From: DATJGS01 sp035494735
Lineage (GTDB): Bacteria > Eisenbacteria > RBG-16-71-46
NCBI GenBank assembly: GCA_035494735.1
Contig: DATJGS010000045.1
Location: 124,001-188,000, forward strand
Direction: 5' to 3'
DNA length: 64,000 nt
Shown here piece by piece: positions 41,343 to 50,492 of the stretch. Under the pieces are notes generated by a model. That model worked only from the letters and a program-made list of their open reading frames with translations, did no database searches and was not told where the DNA came from. Positions within the stretch are counted from its first letter, which is position 1. Every line of letters starts with the position of its first letter. A program made the position numbers and the translations under genes.

Positions 41343-43025
41343 CTAAGGGGCCACCGCTCCCGGTACCGGCCACGGGATCCGCGCGAGTCGCTCGGCATGC
41401 AGGGCGTACGGGCGGATCGCCCGGCGCAGCGAGTCGGTGACGACCACCAGCCGCGCGTCGCGCGCGTGCTCGGTCGCCTCCTCCGTCAGCCGCTGGCGAA
41501 CGGCGTCGGACAGCTGCGCGAAATCCTGCTGCGATTGTCGCTTGTCGAGCAGCTGGATCACCATCCAGCCCTTGGGGGTCGGATACGGCCCGCCCCAGTC
41601 GCCCGGGGACAGCGTCTCGAGCGCGGGCTCCAGGTGCTGCCACGCCGGGTCGCGCGTCGGGAAGCTCACCCGCACTTCGTCGAGCGGTTGCTTGCGCCCG
41701 GCCATGGCGACGGCCTCGCGCAGTGACTTCATGTGCGCGGCGTGTCCGGTCAGCACCGCGGTCGAGGCGCTGTCCGGGAACATCACGCGCACGGCGTGGA
41801 TCTCGTCGAGCTTCGGGAACTCGGCCGCGTGCGCCGCGTACGCGCGCCGCACCGCCTCGTCGTCGGCGTGCGCGGCGGACGCCACGAGGCGCACGTAGAT
41901 GTCTTCGAGCACGCGGTTGTCGATCTGGTTCTGGTACGTGCTCCTGACCTGCGGCTCCTCGTCCAGGCGCCGGCGCCGCGCTTCGAACACCATGACCCGG
42001 GCCAGCACCCGCGATTCGATCCACTCGCCGAGGGCCGGCACGGAGCGCGCGTCAGGGTGCGGCGTGTCGACGTCGAGCAGCTCCCGGAGCACGTCGGCCA
42101 CGGTGTACGACGCGCGCCGTCCGGCGCCGTCGTCGTACCTGGCGAGCACGATGGCGCGCTCCTCGGGCGTGGGCTGGCGGCGCGTCGTCGATTCCGGATC
42201 GGCCTGGCGCCGCGCGATCATGAACAGCTCGCCCGGCCCGTCGGGCGCGACCTGCACGTGATAGGCGCGCTTCAGGTCGTCGTAGGCGCGCGTCGACTGG
42301 AGGCGCGCCTTCCTCTGGCGCAGCATCTCGGCGAGCGAGCCGCGCATCGCCTCGAACGAGCCGCGCTGCGGCGCGGGCCGGCGGCCCAGCACGCGCACGA
42401 TGAACCAGCCCTGTCCCGGCGCTTCGGCCGGCCCCTGGATCACGCCGACCGGGGCCTCGCGCAGGAAGTCGTCGAGCGGCGGCACGAGCGTGCCCGGCGT
42501 GAGCCAGCCCACGTCGCCGCCCGGCGGAATCAGGCCGCCCGGCGTGAAGTGGTTCGAGACCTCGGCGAAATCCGCGCCGGCCTTGAGCTGGGCCATCGCC
42601 CCGTTGGCCGCGTCGCGGTTCGGCGCGTAGATCATCTGCAGGTGCGCCTGAGTGCCGATCCAGCGATACAGCGTGGCGATCTCCGAGTCGCTGACCGGCG
42701 TCGCGGCGTCCACCAGCCGGGCGATCAGCGCGCGCGTCAGCGCCTGCTCCTCGGCGCGCCGCGCGGCGCGGATCGTCACGCTGTCGCGGAACAGGCCCTC
42801 GTGGTCGGCGGCCGCCAGCAGCAGGTCGCGGCGCACCAGATCCTCGAGCAGCAGGCGCCGCGCGGAATCCGGAAACACGCCGTACGGCTGCCAGTTGTCG
42901 CGCGCGGCGGCCTCGAAGTCGGCGCGGGTCACGGAGCGCGCGCCCACCTCGGCGAGCGGCGGGGATCCCGAGCCGCAGCCCGCGAGCGTGGCGAGCGCGG
43001 CGATCAGCAGAAGACGGCGATGCAT
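41343..43025 (-). CDS. Lipoprotein with PpiC-type peptidyl-prolyl isomerase domains
   Basis: 560 residues. It has a lipoprotein signal (IAALATLAGCGSG), a SurA-like N-terminal helical region (RSVTRADFEAAARDNW, LLLEDLVRRDLLLAAADHEG), and two parvulin-like domains. The first has HLQMIYAPNR, GADFAEVSNHF, GGDVGWLTPGTL and GWFIVRVLGRRP; the second, more divergent, has HAVRVMFPDS, SPGDWGGPYPTPKGWMVIQLLDKR. It is a PrsA/SurA-like exported folding factor tied to a membrane. The ATG at 43025 lies 17 bp after the mfd stop, so mfd and this gene probably share a transcript; this pairing with mfd is recurrent in bacteria. Confidence 0.88.
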   Translation of the reverse strand: MHRRLLLIAALATLAGCGSGSPPLAEVGARSVTRADFEAAARDNWQPYGVFPDSARRLLLEDLVRRDLLLAAADHEGLFRDSVTIRAARRAEEQALTRALIARLVDAATPVSDSEIATLYRWIGTQAHLQMIYAPNRDAANGAMAQLKAGADFAEVSNHFTPGGLIPPGGDVGWLTPGTLVPPLDDFLREAPVGVIQGPAEAPGQGWFIVRVLGRRPAPQRGSFEAMRGSLAEMLRQRKARLQSTRAYDDLKRAYHVQVAPDGPGELFMIARRQADPESTTRRQPTPEERAIVLARYDDGAGRRASYTVADVLRELLDVDTPHPDARSVPALGEWIESRVLARVMVFEARRRRLDEEPQVRSTYQNQIDNRVLEDIYVRLVASAAHADDEAVRRAYAAHAAEFPKLDEIHAVRVMFPDSASTAVLTGHAAHMKSLREAVAMAGRKQPLDEVRVSFPTRDPAWQHLEPALETLSPGDWGGPYPTPKGWMVIQLLDKRQSQQDFAQLSDAVRQRLTEEATEHARDARLVVVTDSLRRAIRPYALHAERLARIPWPVPGAVAP

Positions 43026-43042
43026 CGACGACCCTCCCTCTC

Positions 43043-46000
43043 TCAATGGCGGACGGCGTGGACCCTAGAGGACGCCTCCAGGGCGTGCAACACGTCGCGT
43101 GTCCGGTTGAGCAGCGCGAGCCCTTCGCCACGCACGCGCAAACCGAACTCGCGGCCACTGAAGAATTCGACCTGGACCTTGAGCCGCGAGACGACGTCGC
43201 GGATCTCGTCCGGCTTGAGCGGCCGCGCGAGCGCGATCTCGGCGACTCCCTGGAACAGGCGCAGGCTCTCGACGCCGCCGCCGGCCCCGAGCAGGCGCAG
43301 CCGGCGCAGCTCGAACAGGGCCACGGCCGGCGCCGGCAGCTGACCGAAGCGGTCGAGCATCTCGAGCGTCAGCTCGTCGAGCGCCTCCGCGCCGCGCGTC
43401 TCCGCGAGACGCCGGTACAGATCGAGCTTCTCGTGCTCGTCCGGCACGTAGTCGTCCGGCAGGTACGCGCTCCAGTCGCTCAGCAGGCGCGGCTCGACGC
43501 GCGGTTCGCCGGGCTCGCCCTTGAGCTCGGTGACGGCCTCCTCCAGGAGCTTCACGTACAGGTCGAAGCCCAGGCCCATGATGAAGCCGTGCTGTTCGGG
43601 CCCGAGCAGGTTGCCGGCGCCGCGGATCTCCATGTCCTTGAGCGCGATCTTGAAGCCGACGCCCAAGTCGTCGAAGTCCTCGATGACGCGCAGGCGCTTC
43701 TCGGCCTCTTCGGTGAGCACCCGGCGCGAGGGCACGAGCAGGTACGCGTACGCGCGGTGCGACGATCGGCCGACGCGCCCGCGCAGCTGATAGAGCTGGG
43801 CGAGCCCCAGCGTCTCGGCGCGGTCCACGAACAGCGTGTTGACGCTCGGGATGTCGAGCCCCGACTCGATGATCATCGTCGAGACGAGCACGTCGTATTG
43901 CCGGTCCAGGAAGTCGAGCATCACGCGCTCGAGATCGCGCTCGGCCATCTGCCCGTGCGCCACGGCGAGCCGGACCTGGGGCACCAGCTTCTGCAGCCAC
44001 AGCGCGCTGTGATGGATGGTCTCGACGCGGTTGTGCACGAAGAACACCTGCCCGCCGCGATCCACCTCGCGCAGGATGCCGTCGGTCACGACCTCGTCGT
44101 CGACTTCCAGAATTTCCGTGTGCACGGGCAGCCGGTCGCGCGGCGGCGTCTCGATCACGGACATGTCGCGCGCGCCCGCCAGGCTCAGGTTCAGCGTGCG
44201 CGGGATGGGCGTCGCGGTCATGGCCAGCACGTCGACGAGGCGCGTGATCTGGCGCAGCTTTTCCTTCTGCGCGACGCCGAAGCGGTGCTCCTCGTCGATG
44301 ACGACGAGCCCCAGGTTCTGGAAGCGCACGTCCTTCGACAGCAGGCGGTGCGTGCCGATCAGGACGTCGACTTCGCCGCGCTCGAGCGCGGCCAGCGTGT
44401 CCTTCTGCTCCTTCGCCGTGCGGAAGCGCGACAGCACCTCGACGCGCACCGGGAAGTCGGCGAGCCGCTCGCGGAACGTGAGCAGGTGCTGCTGCGCGAG
44501 GATCGTGGTCGGCACGAGCACCGCGACCTGCCTCTTGTCCTGCACGGCCTTGAACGCGGCGCGGATCGCGACCTCGGTCTTGCCGTAGCCCACGTCGCCG
44601 CAGATCAGGCGATCCATCGGCCGCTCGGACTCCATGTCCTCGCGCACGTCACCGATGGCCTTGAGCTGATCCGGCGTCTCGTCGTACGGGAACGACGCCT
44701 CGAGTTCGCGCTGCCACACCGTGTCGGGCGGGAACGCGTGCCCGCGCAGCGCGCGGCGCGCGGCGTACGTGCGGATCAGGTTCTCGGCCATGTCCTGGAT
44801 GGCCTTCTTGGCGCGGGCCTTGGTCTTCTGCCAGGCGCCCGAGCCGAGCCGGTGCAGCGTCGGCTTCGCGCCCTCGCCGGCCGCGTAGCGCGACACCAGC
44901 GCGAGCTGCTGCACGGGCACGAACAGGCGGTCCTTCTCGGCGTAGGCCAGCTCCAGACAGTCCGTCTCCTGCCCGTTCAAGGTCAGCCGCTGCATGCCGC
45001 GGTACACGCCGACGCCGTGGTCCTCGTGCACGACGAAGTCGCCGACCTTGAGCGCCGACAATTCGGCGATCGACAGCCCGCCCGTGCGCCGCAGCCGGCG
45101 ACGGCGCCGGCGGTAGCGCGCGAAGACTTCATGGTCGGTGAGCAGCGCGAGCTGCGCGCCGGGCAGCGTGAAGCCGGCCGACACGAGCCCCACGCCGAGC
45201 GTGGCGCCGCTGTCGCCGAGGAGTTCGCGCAGGCGGTCGCGCTGTCCGGCGTTGTCGCACAGGATGACCGGCTCGACGTCGTTCGCGCCCAGTTCCGCGA
45301 GGTGGGATTTCAGGCGTTCGATCGAGCGCTGCATCGGTTCCGCCGGCCGGCAGTCGACAAGCAGCGTCTGCGCGTAACGGCCGGTCGAGCCGCTCTCGGC
45401 GACGACGCCGAGCCAGTCGACGCCCGGGTGCGCGCGCTGCGTCTCGCGGAACGCGCCGGCCCCCAGGTACAGATCCGCGGGCGGCGAGACGAGCGGGTAA
45501 TGCACCCGGGCCTCGGCGAACCCGCGCTCGACCAGCTCGGCGACTTCGTCGGCGCGCGCGGCGAGCGCGCCCGGATCGTCGAGCACGAGCGGCGTGTCCT
45601 CCGGCAGGTAATCGAGCAGCGAGCCGAGGTCCGGATCGTAGTGCCCCGCGAACCGCTCCATGCCCTCGTGGAACAGATAGCCGCCGCCGGCCTTCTCGTC
45701 GCCGGCCGCGCGCAGGCGCGCCGCCACACCTTCGGCCTCGTCGGGCGACACCACGACCTCGAAGCGCGGCAGGATGGTCGCGCTCCCCAGCTGCTCGAGC
45801 GAGCGCTGGGTGCCGGCGTCGAAGCGCCGCAGCGAGACGATCGTCGTGTCGTCGAACTCGATGCGCAGCGGGTCCGCGTTGCCGACCGGATACACGTCGA
45901 GGATGCCGCCGCGCCGGGCGAACTGCCCCATGGCTTCGACCTCGGGCAGGCGTTCGTAACCAAGGAACACGAGACGCTCGATCAGGGCCTGCGGGTCCAC

Positions 46001-46543
46001 GTCATCGCCGACGCCGAGGGACAGCACCGCGCCCGCCACGCGCGCGGGTTTCGGGATCTTCTGCAGCAGCGCGCGCACCGTGGTGACGACGATGCCGGGC
46101 GGGCCGCCCGCGGCGCCGGCCGCGAGCCGGGCCAGCGTGCCCAGGCGCTGCGCGGTGATCGCGGGATGCGGCGACGACGGGTCGTACGGCAGCTGTTCCG
46201 GTTCGGGGAACGCCAGCGTCCGGCCGCCGCCGAGGAAGTACTCGAGGTCGTCGCGCGCCTCCTCGAACCCTTCGCCGTGCGGCACCACGTACAGCACGGT
46301 GCGGCCGAGCGCGCGCTGGACGTGGGCGGCGAGCAGCCCGCGCGCCGCGCCGGACAGCCCGCGCACCGCGACGCGCTTCGGCAGGGCCGCCGCGTCGTTG
46401 CGGCCCCACGTGCCGGCCAGGAACGCGAGCAGATCGCGCGCCTCGGGGAGGCGTCCCATGGCCGCGACCAGCCGCTCGGCGAGCGGATCGGTCAGCCAGG
46501 TCTCGGGGGTGGGCGGAGTCGGTGTCGTGGTCGGCGTCGCCAT
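43043..46543 (-). CDS. mfd: Transcription-repair coupling factor
   Basis: Mfd removes RNA polymerase stalled at DNA damage and recruits UvrA. 1166 residues, the normal length. Visible are the N-terminal UvrB-homology modules (PEPEQLPYDPSSPHPAITAQRL, RRGGILDVYPVGNADPLRIEF), the RNAP-interacting CarD-like domain (LSALKVGDFVVHEDHGVGVYRGMQRL), the helicase core with Walker A (ICGDVGYGKTEVA), DEEH box (VVIDEEHRFGV), motif III (AMTATPIPRTL), motif VI (QLYQLRGRVGRS) and the TRG motif region, and the C-terminal TRCF domain. I start at ATG 46543; in-frame ATGs at 46672 and 46690 would add a basic extension unlike the family. Confidence 0.97.
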   Translation of the reverse strand: MATPTTTPTPPTPETWLTDPLAERLVAAMGRLPEARDLLAFLAGTWGRNDAAALPKRVAVRGLSGAARGLLAAHVQRALGRTVLYVVPHGEGFEEARDDLEYFLGGGRTLAFPEPEQLPYDPSSPHPAITAQRLGTLARLAAGAAGGPPGIVVTTVRALLQKIPKPARVAGAVLSLGVGDDVDPQALIERLVFLGYERLPEVEAMGQFARRGGILDVYPVGNADPLRIEFDDTTIVSLRRFDAGTQRSLEQLGSATILPRFEVVVSPDEAEGVAARLRAAGDEKAGGGYLFHEGMERFAGHYDPDLGSLLDYLPEDTPLVLDDPGALAARADEVAELVERGFAEARVHYPLVSPPADLYLGAGAFRETQRAHPGVDWLGVVAESGSTGRYAQTLLVDCRPAEPMQRSIERLKSHLAELGANDVEPVILCDNAGQRDRLRELLGDSGATLGVGLVSAGFTLPGAQLALLTDHEVFARYRRRRRRLRRTGGLSIAELSALKVGDFVVHEDHGVGVYRGMQRLTLNGQETDCLELAYAEKDRLFVPVQQLALVSRYAAGEGAKPTLHRLGSGAWQKTKARAKKAIQDMAENLIRTYAARRALRGHAFPPDTVWQRELEASFPYDETPDQLKAIGDVREDMESERPMDRLICGDVGYGKTEVAIRAAFKAVQDKRQVAVLVPTTILAQQHLLTFRERLADFPVRVEVLSRFRTAKEQKDTLAALERGEVDVLIGTHRLLSKDVRFQNLGLVVIDEEHRFGVAQKEKLRQITRLVDVLAMTATPIPRTLNLSLAGARDMSVIETPPRDRLPVHTEILEVDDEVVTDGILREVDRGGQVFFVHNRVETIHHSALWLQKLVPQVRLAVAHGQMAERDLERVMLDFLDRQYDVLVSTMIIESGLDIPSVNTLFVDRAETLGLAQLYQLRGRVGRSSHRAYAYLLVPSRRVLTEEAEKRLRVIEDFDDLGVGFKIALKDMEIRGAGNLLGPEQHGFIMGLGFDLYVKLLEEAVTELKGEPGEPRVEPRLLSDWSAYLPDDYVPDEHEKLDLYRRLAETRGAEALDELTLEMLDRFGQLPAPAVALFELRRLRLLGAGGGVESLRLFQGVAEIALARPLKPDEIRDVVSRLKVQVEFFSGREFGLRVRGEGLALLNRTRDVLHALEASSRVHAVRH

Positions 46544-46627
46544 GTCGATGGGGAGAGGCTGCGGCTTCCTTCGGTTCGGATCGCGGGATCGAGCCCCGAC
46601 GTCACCATGAGATTCGGCGCCAAGCCC

Positions 46628-46658
46628 AAAAACCCGCCGGCGAGTTCGCGCGGCGGGT
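46628..46658 (-). terminator. Terminator-like hairpin inside the mfd leader
   Basis: On the minus strand, an 8-bp stem ACCCGCCG / CGGCGGGT (46658-46651 with 46639-46632) with a nested 3-bp stem, followed at once by TTTTT. It lies between the mfd promoter and the mfd ATG (85 bp away). Confidence 0.6.
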
Positions 46659-46707
46659 GCGACTTCGAGCATGCGACACCCCAACCTCATGAAAAGGCGG
46701 GGCACGC

Positions 46708-46737
46708 AGACTAACAGAGCGCCGCGTGCGCGCTCAA
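46708..46737 (-). promoter_or_regulatory. mfd promoter
   Basis: TTGAGC (46737-46732), 18-bp spacer and TAGTCT (46713-46708) on the minus strand. Leader of about 155 nt. Confidence 0.55.
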
Positions 46738-46850
46738 TCCGCGCCCGTGGCCTCGGCGTGCCGCGCTCGTCCTTGCGCCGGCCCGAGGGTTCGGCCAAGA
46801 TGCCGCACGCGTTTCCGTGAGCACCGACCCCCCACCCCTGCGAGGTCGTC

Positions 46851-47720
46851 ATGAAGAACCTCCGTCCCATCGCGCTGGCGCTGGCGCTGTGTGTCCTCGT
46901 GCCCGTCGCCGCCCAGGCCAGACACCGTATGAAGATGCCGTCCGCGCCGAGCCAGAAGACGTCCGTCGAGGAGACGCGCGTCGTCCGCGACACGCAGCCG
47001 TGCTGTCTCGAGTGGCCGACCGTCGACACCGACGGCGACGGCGTGCCGGACCGTCTCGATCACTGCCCGGGCACGCCCAAGGGCTGCCAGGTGGACGCGT
47101 ACGGCTGCCCGTGGGACAGCGATCAGGACGGCGTGTGCGACGGGATGGATCGTTGCCCGAACACGCCGGCCGGCAGCAAGGTGAACGCGGAAGGCTGCGA
47201 CGCCACGCAGATCGCGGCCGGGCACGTCTCGCGCGAGGTGGCACCGCCACCCAGCAAGGCGACCGAGCCCGCGCCGGCGCCGGCCGTGGCCCCGTCCAAG
47301 CCGCAGTCCGAGGTCGAGCGCAAGCTGCTCGAGACCGGCAGCATCCGTCTCGAGAACATCTACTTCGAGACGAACCGCGCGAACCTGCTGCCCGAGTCGG
47401 AGACGTCGCTGAACGAAGCCGGCGACGCGCTCGAGAAGTTCCCCGACCTCGACATCGAAGTGCAGGGCCACACCGACACGCGCGGCGCCGCGTCGTACAA
47501 CATGCGGCTGAGCCAGGCCCGTGCCGAGGCCGTGCGCAAGTATCTGCTCGACCACTTCCACCTCAACCCCAAGAACTACACGGCCAAGGGCTACGGCGAG
47601 TCGCAGCCGGAGACGAAGGAACGGAACGACGAGGAGTTGATGCGCAACCGGCGCGTGATCCTCAAGGTCACGAACCCGGACGCGCTGCCCCACGGCGTGA
47701 AGGTCGAGAACAAGAAGTAG
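46851..47720 (+). CDS. OmpA-family protein with two TSP3-like repeats
   Basis: 289 residues: signal peptide (ALALALCVLVPVAAQA), a short linker with CC (QPCCLEW), two TSP3-like calcium-binding repeats (DTDGDGVPDRLDHCPGTPKG, DSDQDGVCDGMDRCPNTPAG), an Ala/Pro linker and an OmpA C-terminal domain (LENIYFETNRANLLPES, VQGHTDTRGAASYNMRLSQARAEAV, AKGYGESQPE, MRNRRVILKV). It lacks the N-terminal barrel of the two other OmpA proteins in this window, so it is probably a periplasmic or peripheral peptidoglycan binder. GAGG lies 5 nt before the ATG, and a strong terminator follows. Confidence 0.9.
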   Translation: MKNLRPIALALALCVLVPVAAQARHRMKMPSAPSQKTSVEETRVVRDTQPCCLEWPTVDTDGDGVPDRLDHCPGTPKGCQVDAYGCPWDSDQDGVCDGMDRCPNTPAGSKVNAEGCDATQIAAGHVSREVAPPPSKATEPAPAPAVAPSKPQSEVERKLLETGSIRLENIYFETNRANLLPESETSLNEAGDALEKFPDLDIEVQGHTDTRGAASYNMRLSQARAEAVRKYLLDHFHLNPKNYTAKGYGESQPETKERNDEELMRNRRVILKVTNPDALPHGVKVENKK

Positions 47721-47739
47721 GGACGAGCCGGAGACGCAC

Positions 47740-47778
47740 GAGCCCCGCGCCGCCATCGGCGCCGGGGCTCGTTTGTTT
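47740..47778 (+). terminator. Rho-independent terminator of the third OmpA gene
   Basis: GAGCCCCGCGCCG pairs with CGGCGCCGGGGCTC (one bulged C) around the loop CCAT, followed by GTTTGTTT. It begins 20 bp after the stop. Confidence 0.8.
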
Positions 47779-47829
47779 CCTGCGGCGGGCGTTATGCGCG
47801 CGGATCGTCGCCGGCGTCGCGCCGTCCAC

Positions 47830-49866
47830 TCACGTGGCGCGAGCCCGCCCGGCCATGCCCCAGCGCGCGATCACCGTCTCGGTCACGAGCAGCAGCAGCG
47901 CGGCGGTGAGGAACAGACTCCACAGCTCGCGCCCGTAGCGCGCTTCACGCACGCGCCGCGCCAGCCCTTCGCCGGCGTGCACGACCTGGGCGCGGCCGGG
48001 CGGGAACAGCGCGACGAGCGCGGCGTCGGCGCGCGGCGCGAGATCGCCCTCCCGGGGCTCGGGATTGACGGCGAACGTGCCGTGCAGCGCGGAGCCCTGG
48101 ACCACGCGATACAGCCCGGGCCGCTCGAGCGGCGCCGAGACCAGACGCATCGCGCCGGCCGCGCTCGACAGCGTGGCCGCGACGTCGCGCCCGTCGCCGT
48201 CGACGATGCGCCACGCGCCCGTGCCCGCGGGCGCGCTCCAGCGGTCGCCCGGCGCGAGCGAGCCGGCCGCCGTGCCGCGGCCCAGCACCTTCACGGCCTG
48301 GTGGAGGAGCGGCAGGAACGCGCCGCTCATCGGGAAATCCGAACTCGCCGGGTCGAGGCCGGTCGCGAACACGAGCGCGTGCGGCGCCTCGATCAAGGCC
48401 GGATGCGCGCGGTCGAACGACAGCAGCACGCGCGCGCCGGCCGCGGGCGCGAACGCGCGCACTTGGGTGAAGCGCGCCGTCGACAGCGCCTCGCCGGGGC
48501 GCGCCGGGAATCCGGCGAGCGCGGCGTGCCCGGCCGTGGCGCGCAGCAGCCGCCACGCGCCGCCCGGCGCCGGCCGATCGAGCGCGCCCAACGTGCCGAC
48601 GCGCATCTCGCGAAGCAGCGCGTCGTTCCAGAACGCGGGATCGGCGTGGGTCCCCAGCGTGACGAACAGCGCGCCGCCGCCCCGCCAGAAGTCGAGCACG
48701 GCCTGCAGCTCGGTCGGTCCCAGGCGTTCGACGTCGTTCAGCACGAGCACGTCGGCCTGGGCGAGACGCTGCGGCAGCGCGGCGGCGTCGGGCGCCTCCA
48801 CCGCGAGCCCCGAGGCCGGCGCGCCCGCTTCGAGCGCGAGGCGCAGCGCGGACGGGTCGCCGTCCTCGCGCAGCACGACGCGCAGCGTGCCGGCGCGGCC
48901 CGAGGCGAACGTGCGCCGATTGTCGAGCGCGAGCACGTCGTCGGGGATGCGCGCGAAGCCGCCGCTCTCGGGGACGCGGGCCAGCGGCACCAGCGCGCTG
49001 GCCTCGCCGCGCGCCGGCAGGTCGAGGAAGCCGCGGCCCAGCTCGGCGTCGTCGTCGAGCGCGCGCGTCTCGACGGCGAGATCGCCGCCCGGGAATCCGA
49101 ACGACGCGCCGCCCACTTCGAGCGCGGCGCCGCTCTCGGTGGGCGCGAGCGTCGCGTCGGTGAGCGCGGCATTCGCGCGCGTGCGCGGGGCGAGCGGCAC
49201 GAGCAGCACGCGCGCCAGATTCCACGGCCCGGAAGGCGCGACGCGTGTCGCGGGCGCGAAGCCGGTCTCCTGGAAGTCCGAGATCCAGTACAGCTCGCGG
49301 TTCAGCGCGTGCGTTTCGCCGAGCGCGCGCGCCGCCGCGGCGAGCGCGGCGCCATGGTCGGTGGCGGCGGCGCCGGCGGCGAGGCCGTGCAGCGCGGCGC
49401 GCAGTCGCGTGAGATCGCCGCTCGGGCGCGCGGTCAGCGGCTCCGGTGTGCGGTCGTAGGGCACGAGCAGCATCTCGTCCTCGGGGCCGAGCGTGCTCAT
49501 CACGTCCTCGACGACGCGCTTGGCTTCGCCGAACAGCGGTCCGTTCGCGCCCAGCGCGCCCATGCTGCCGCTCCGGTCCAGCAGCACGACGACGCTGGTC
49601 GCCGCCGTGCCGCCGCCGGCCGCGTGCCCCTTGAGCGCGGGTCGGGCCATGGCCAGCGCGAGCGCGGCGACGGCCAGCGTGCGCAGCAGCAGCAGCAGCC
49701 ACTGCTTGAGCCTGAGCCGGCGGATCTCGCTCTGGTTGACCTCGCTCAGGAACTCGAGCGACGAGAACTTCACTTCGCGCGGCCGGCGGCGCGTGAACAG
49801 ATGGATGAGGATGGGAATCGAAGCGGCCGCGAGCCCGAACAGGAACAGCGGATTCAGAAAGCTCAT
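47830..49866 (-). CDS. BatA/VWA-domain membrane protein
   Basis: 678 residues. The start is the conserved BatA N terminus (FLNPLFLFGLAAASIPILIHLFTRR), then a helix and a von Willebrand A domain with the MIDAS motif (VVLLDRSGSMGALG). A long periplasmic or cytoplasmic region holds a ThuA/DUF4159-like segment near residue 400 (ADVLVLNDVERLGPTELQAV, FWRGGGALFVTLG). A C-terminal helix (LWSLFLTAALLLLVTETVIA) ends the protein. With the MoxR ATPase and DUF58 protein encoded upstream it forms the classic MoxR-VWA system, thought to act in metal insertion or protein folding and stress tolerance. The ATG at 49866 overlaps the preceding gene. Confidence 0.88.
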   Translation of the reverse strand: MSFLNPLFLFGLAAASIPILIHLFTRRRPREVKFSSLEFLSEVNQSEIRRLRLKQWLLLLLRTLAVAALALAMARPALKGHAAGGGTAATSVVVLLDRSGSMGALGANGPLFGEAKRVVEDVMSTLGPEDEMLLVPYDRTPEPLTARPSGDLTRLRAALHGLAAGAAATDHGAALAAAARALGETHALNRELYWISDFQETGFAPATRVAPSGPWNLARVLLVPLAPRTRANAALTDATLAPTESGAALEVGGASFGFPGGDLAVETRALDDDAELGRGFLDLPARGEASALVPLARVPESGGFARIPDDVLALDNRRTFASGRAGTLRVVLREDGDPSALRLALEAGAPASGLAVEAPDAAALPQRLAQADVLVLNDVERLGPTELQAVLDFWRGGGALFVTLGTHADPAFWNDALLREMRVGTLGALDRPAPGGAWRLLRATAGHAALAGFPARPGEALSTARFTQVRAFAPAAGARVLLSFDRAHPALIEAPHALVFATGLDPASSDFPMSGAFLPLLHQAVKVLGRGTAAGSLAPGDRWSAPAGTGAWRIVDGDGRDVAATLSSAAGAMRLVSAPLERPGLYRVVQGSALHGTFAVNPEPREGDLAPRADAALVALFPPGRAQVVHAGEGLARRVREARYGRELWSLFLTAALLLLVTETVIARWGMAGRARAT

Positions 49867-50492
49867 CGCGGCAGCTCCACGTAGCGCGCCAGCGAGTCGT
49901 CCCACAGCTCGATGCCGGTGACGGGATGCACTTCCCATCCGGACATGCGCCGCGCGCCGGACGCGAGGGCCAGCGAGTCGGGACGCGAATCGTACTGGAA
50001 GTCGAACAGCAGCCAGCCGGTCAGGCGCACGCGGCGCGGCCCCGCGTCCCACGGCGTGACGTCGCCCTCGTTCACGCGGAACGCGCGCACGAGCGTGCCG
50101 TAGTTCCACGCCGGCGCGGCGCGGCGCACGCCCGGCGTGATCTCGGCCGTCGCATACGACACAAGGCCGCGCTCGGGCGCCGGCCACTCGGGCGTGACCT
50201 CGAGGTGGATGTCGTCGTCGCTCGCGCGCAGCACGCGCTGGACGTAGCCCTCGAGCGTGACGCCGCGCCGCTCGAGCGCCGAGTACTCCGCCACGTTCCA
50301 GTCGTGCGGCAGCGCGCGCAGCTCGGCGAAGCTCAGCGGTTGCGGGTCGCGCGGCGGCTCCGTGCGCTCCTTCAACTCGCGCAGATGGCGCAGCGGCAGC
50401 GGCACGAAAGGTCCCTCGCCGATCAGGCGCAGATAGCCGAGAAAGCCGGTGATCCCGAGCAGCAGCGCGAGCGCCGCCGCGATCCGCAGCAT
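49863..50492 (-). CDS. Membrane-anchored hypothetical protein within the MoxR/DUF58/BatA operon
   Basis: 209 residues: an N-terminal hydrophobic helix (IAAALALLLGITGFLGYLRLI) and a beta-rich domain with GVTLEGYVQRVLRASDDDIHLEV, LRALPHDWNVAEYSALE, RLTGWLLFDFQYDSRPDS and GWEVHPVTGIELWDDS. The domain resembles OB-fold hydrolase-like nucleic-acid binding folds in layout, but the family is not recognised. The final WEVHPVTGIELW phrase is distinctive. Its ATG at 50492 overlaps the DUF58 stop by one base and its stop overlaps the BatA start by 4 bp. Confidence 0.75.
   Translation of the reverse strand: MLRIAAALALLLGITGFLGYLRLIGEGPFVPLPLRHLRELKERTEPPRDPQPLSFAELRALPHDWNVAEYSALERRGVTLEGYVQRVLRASDDDIHLEVTPEWPAPERGLVSYATAEITPGVRRAAPAWNYGTLVRAFRVNEGDVTPWDAGPRRVRLTGWLLFDFQYDSRPDSLALASGARRMSGWEVHPVTGIELWDDSLARYVELPR

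Larger units (their letters stand above)
46544..46850. other. 307-bp divergent region between mfd and the third OmpA gene
   Basis: It contains the mfd promoter (46708-46737), a terminator-like hairpin in the mfd leader (46628-46658) and no ORF with coding character. The + strand half before the OmpA gene shows a GAGG ribosome site just before the ATG but no clear -10. Confidence 0.5.

Noticed and set aside
46560..46600. A tRNA-like T-loop sequence (CGGTTCGGATC) in the mfd leader
   Set aside because: No acceptor stem, D-loop or anticodon arm can be placed around it.
43046..46714. A 1222-codon open frame on the plus strand opposite mfd, and similar long frames opposite other genes (for example 1111-2637, 27071-30295, 58380-60626)
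   Set aside because: In DNA this rich in G+C, antisense frames stay open by chance. Their translations are low-complexity Arg/Ala/Gly/Val, with no domain, signal peptide or ribosome site, while the opposite strand encodes clear proteins.
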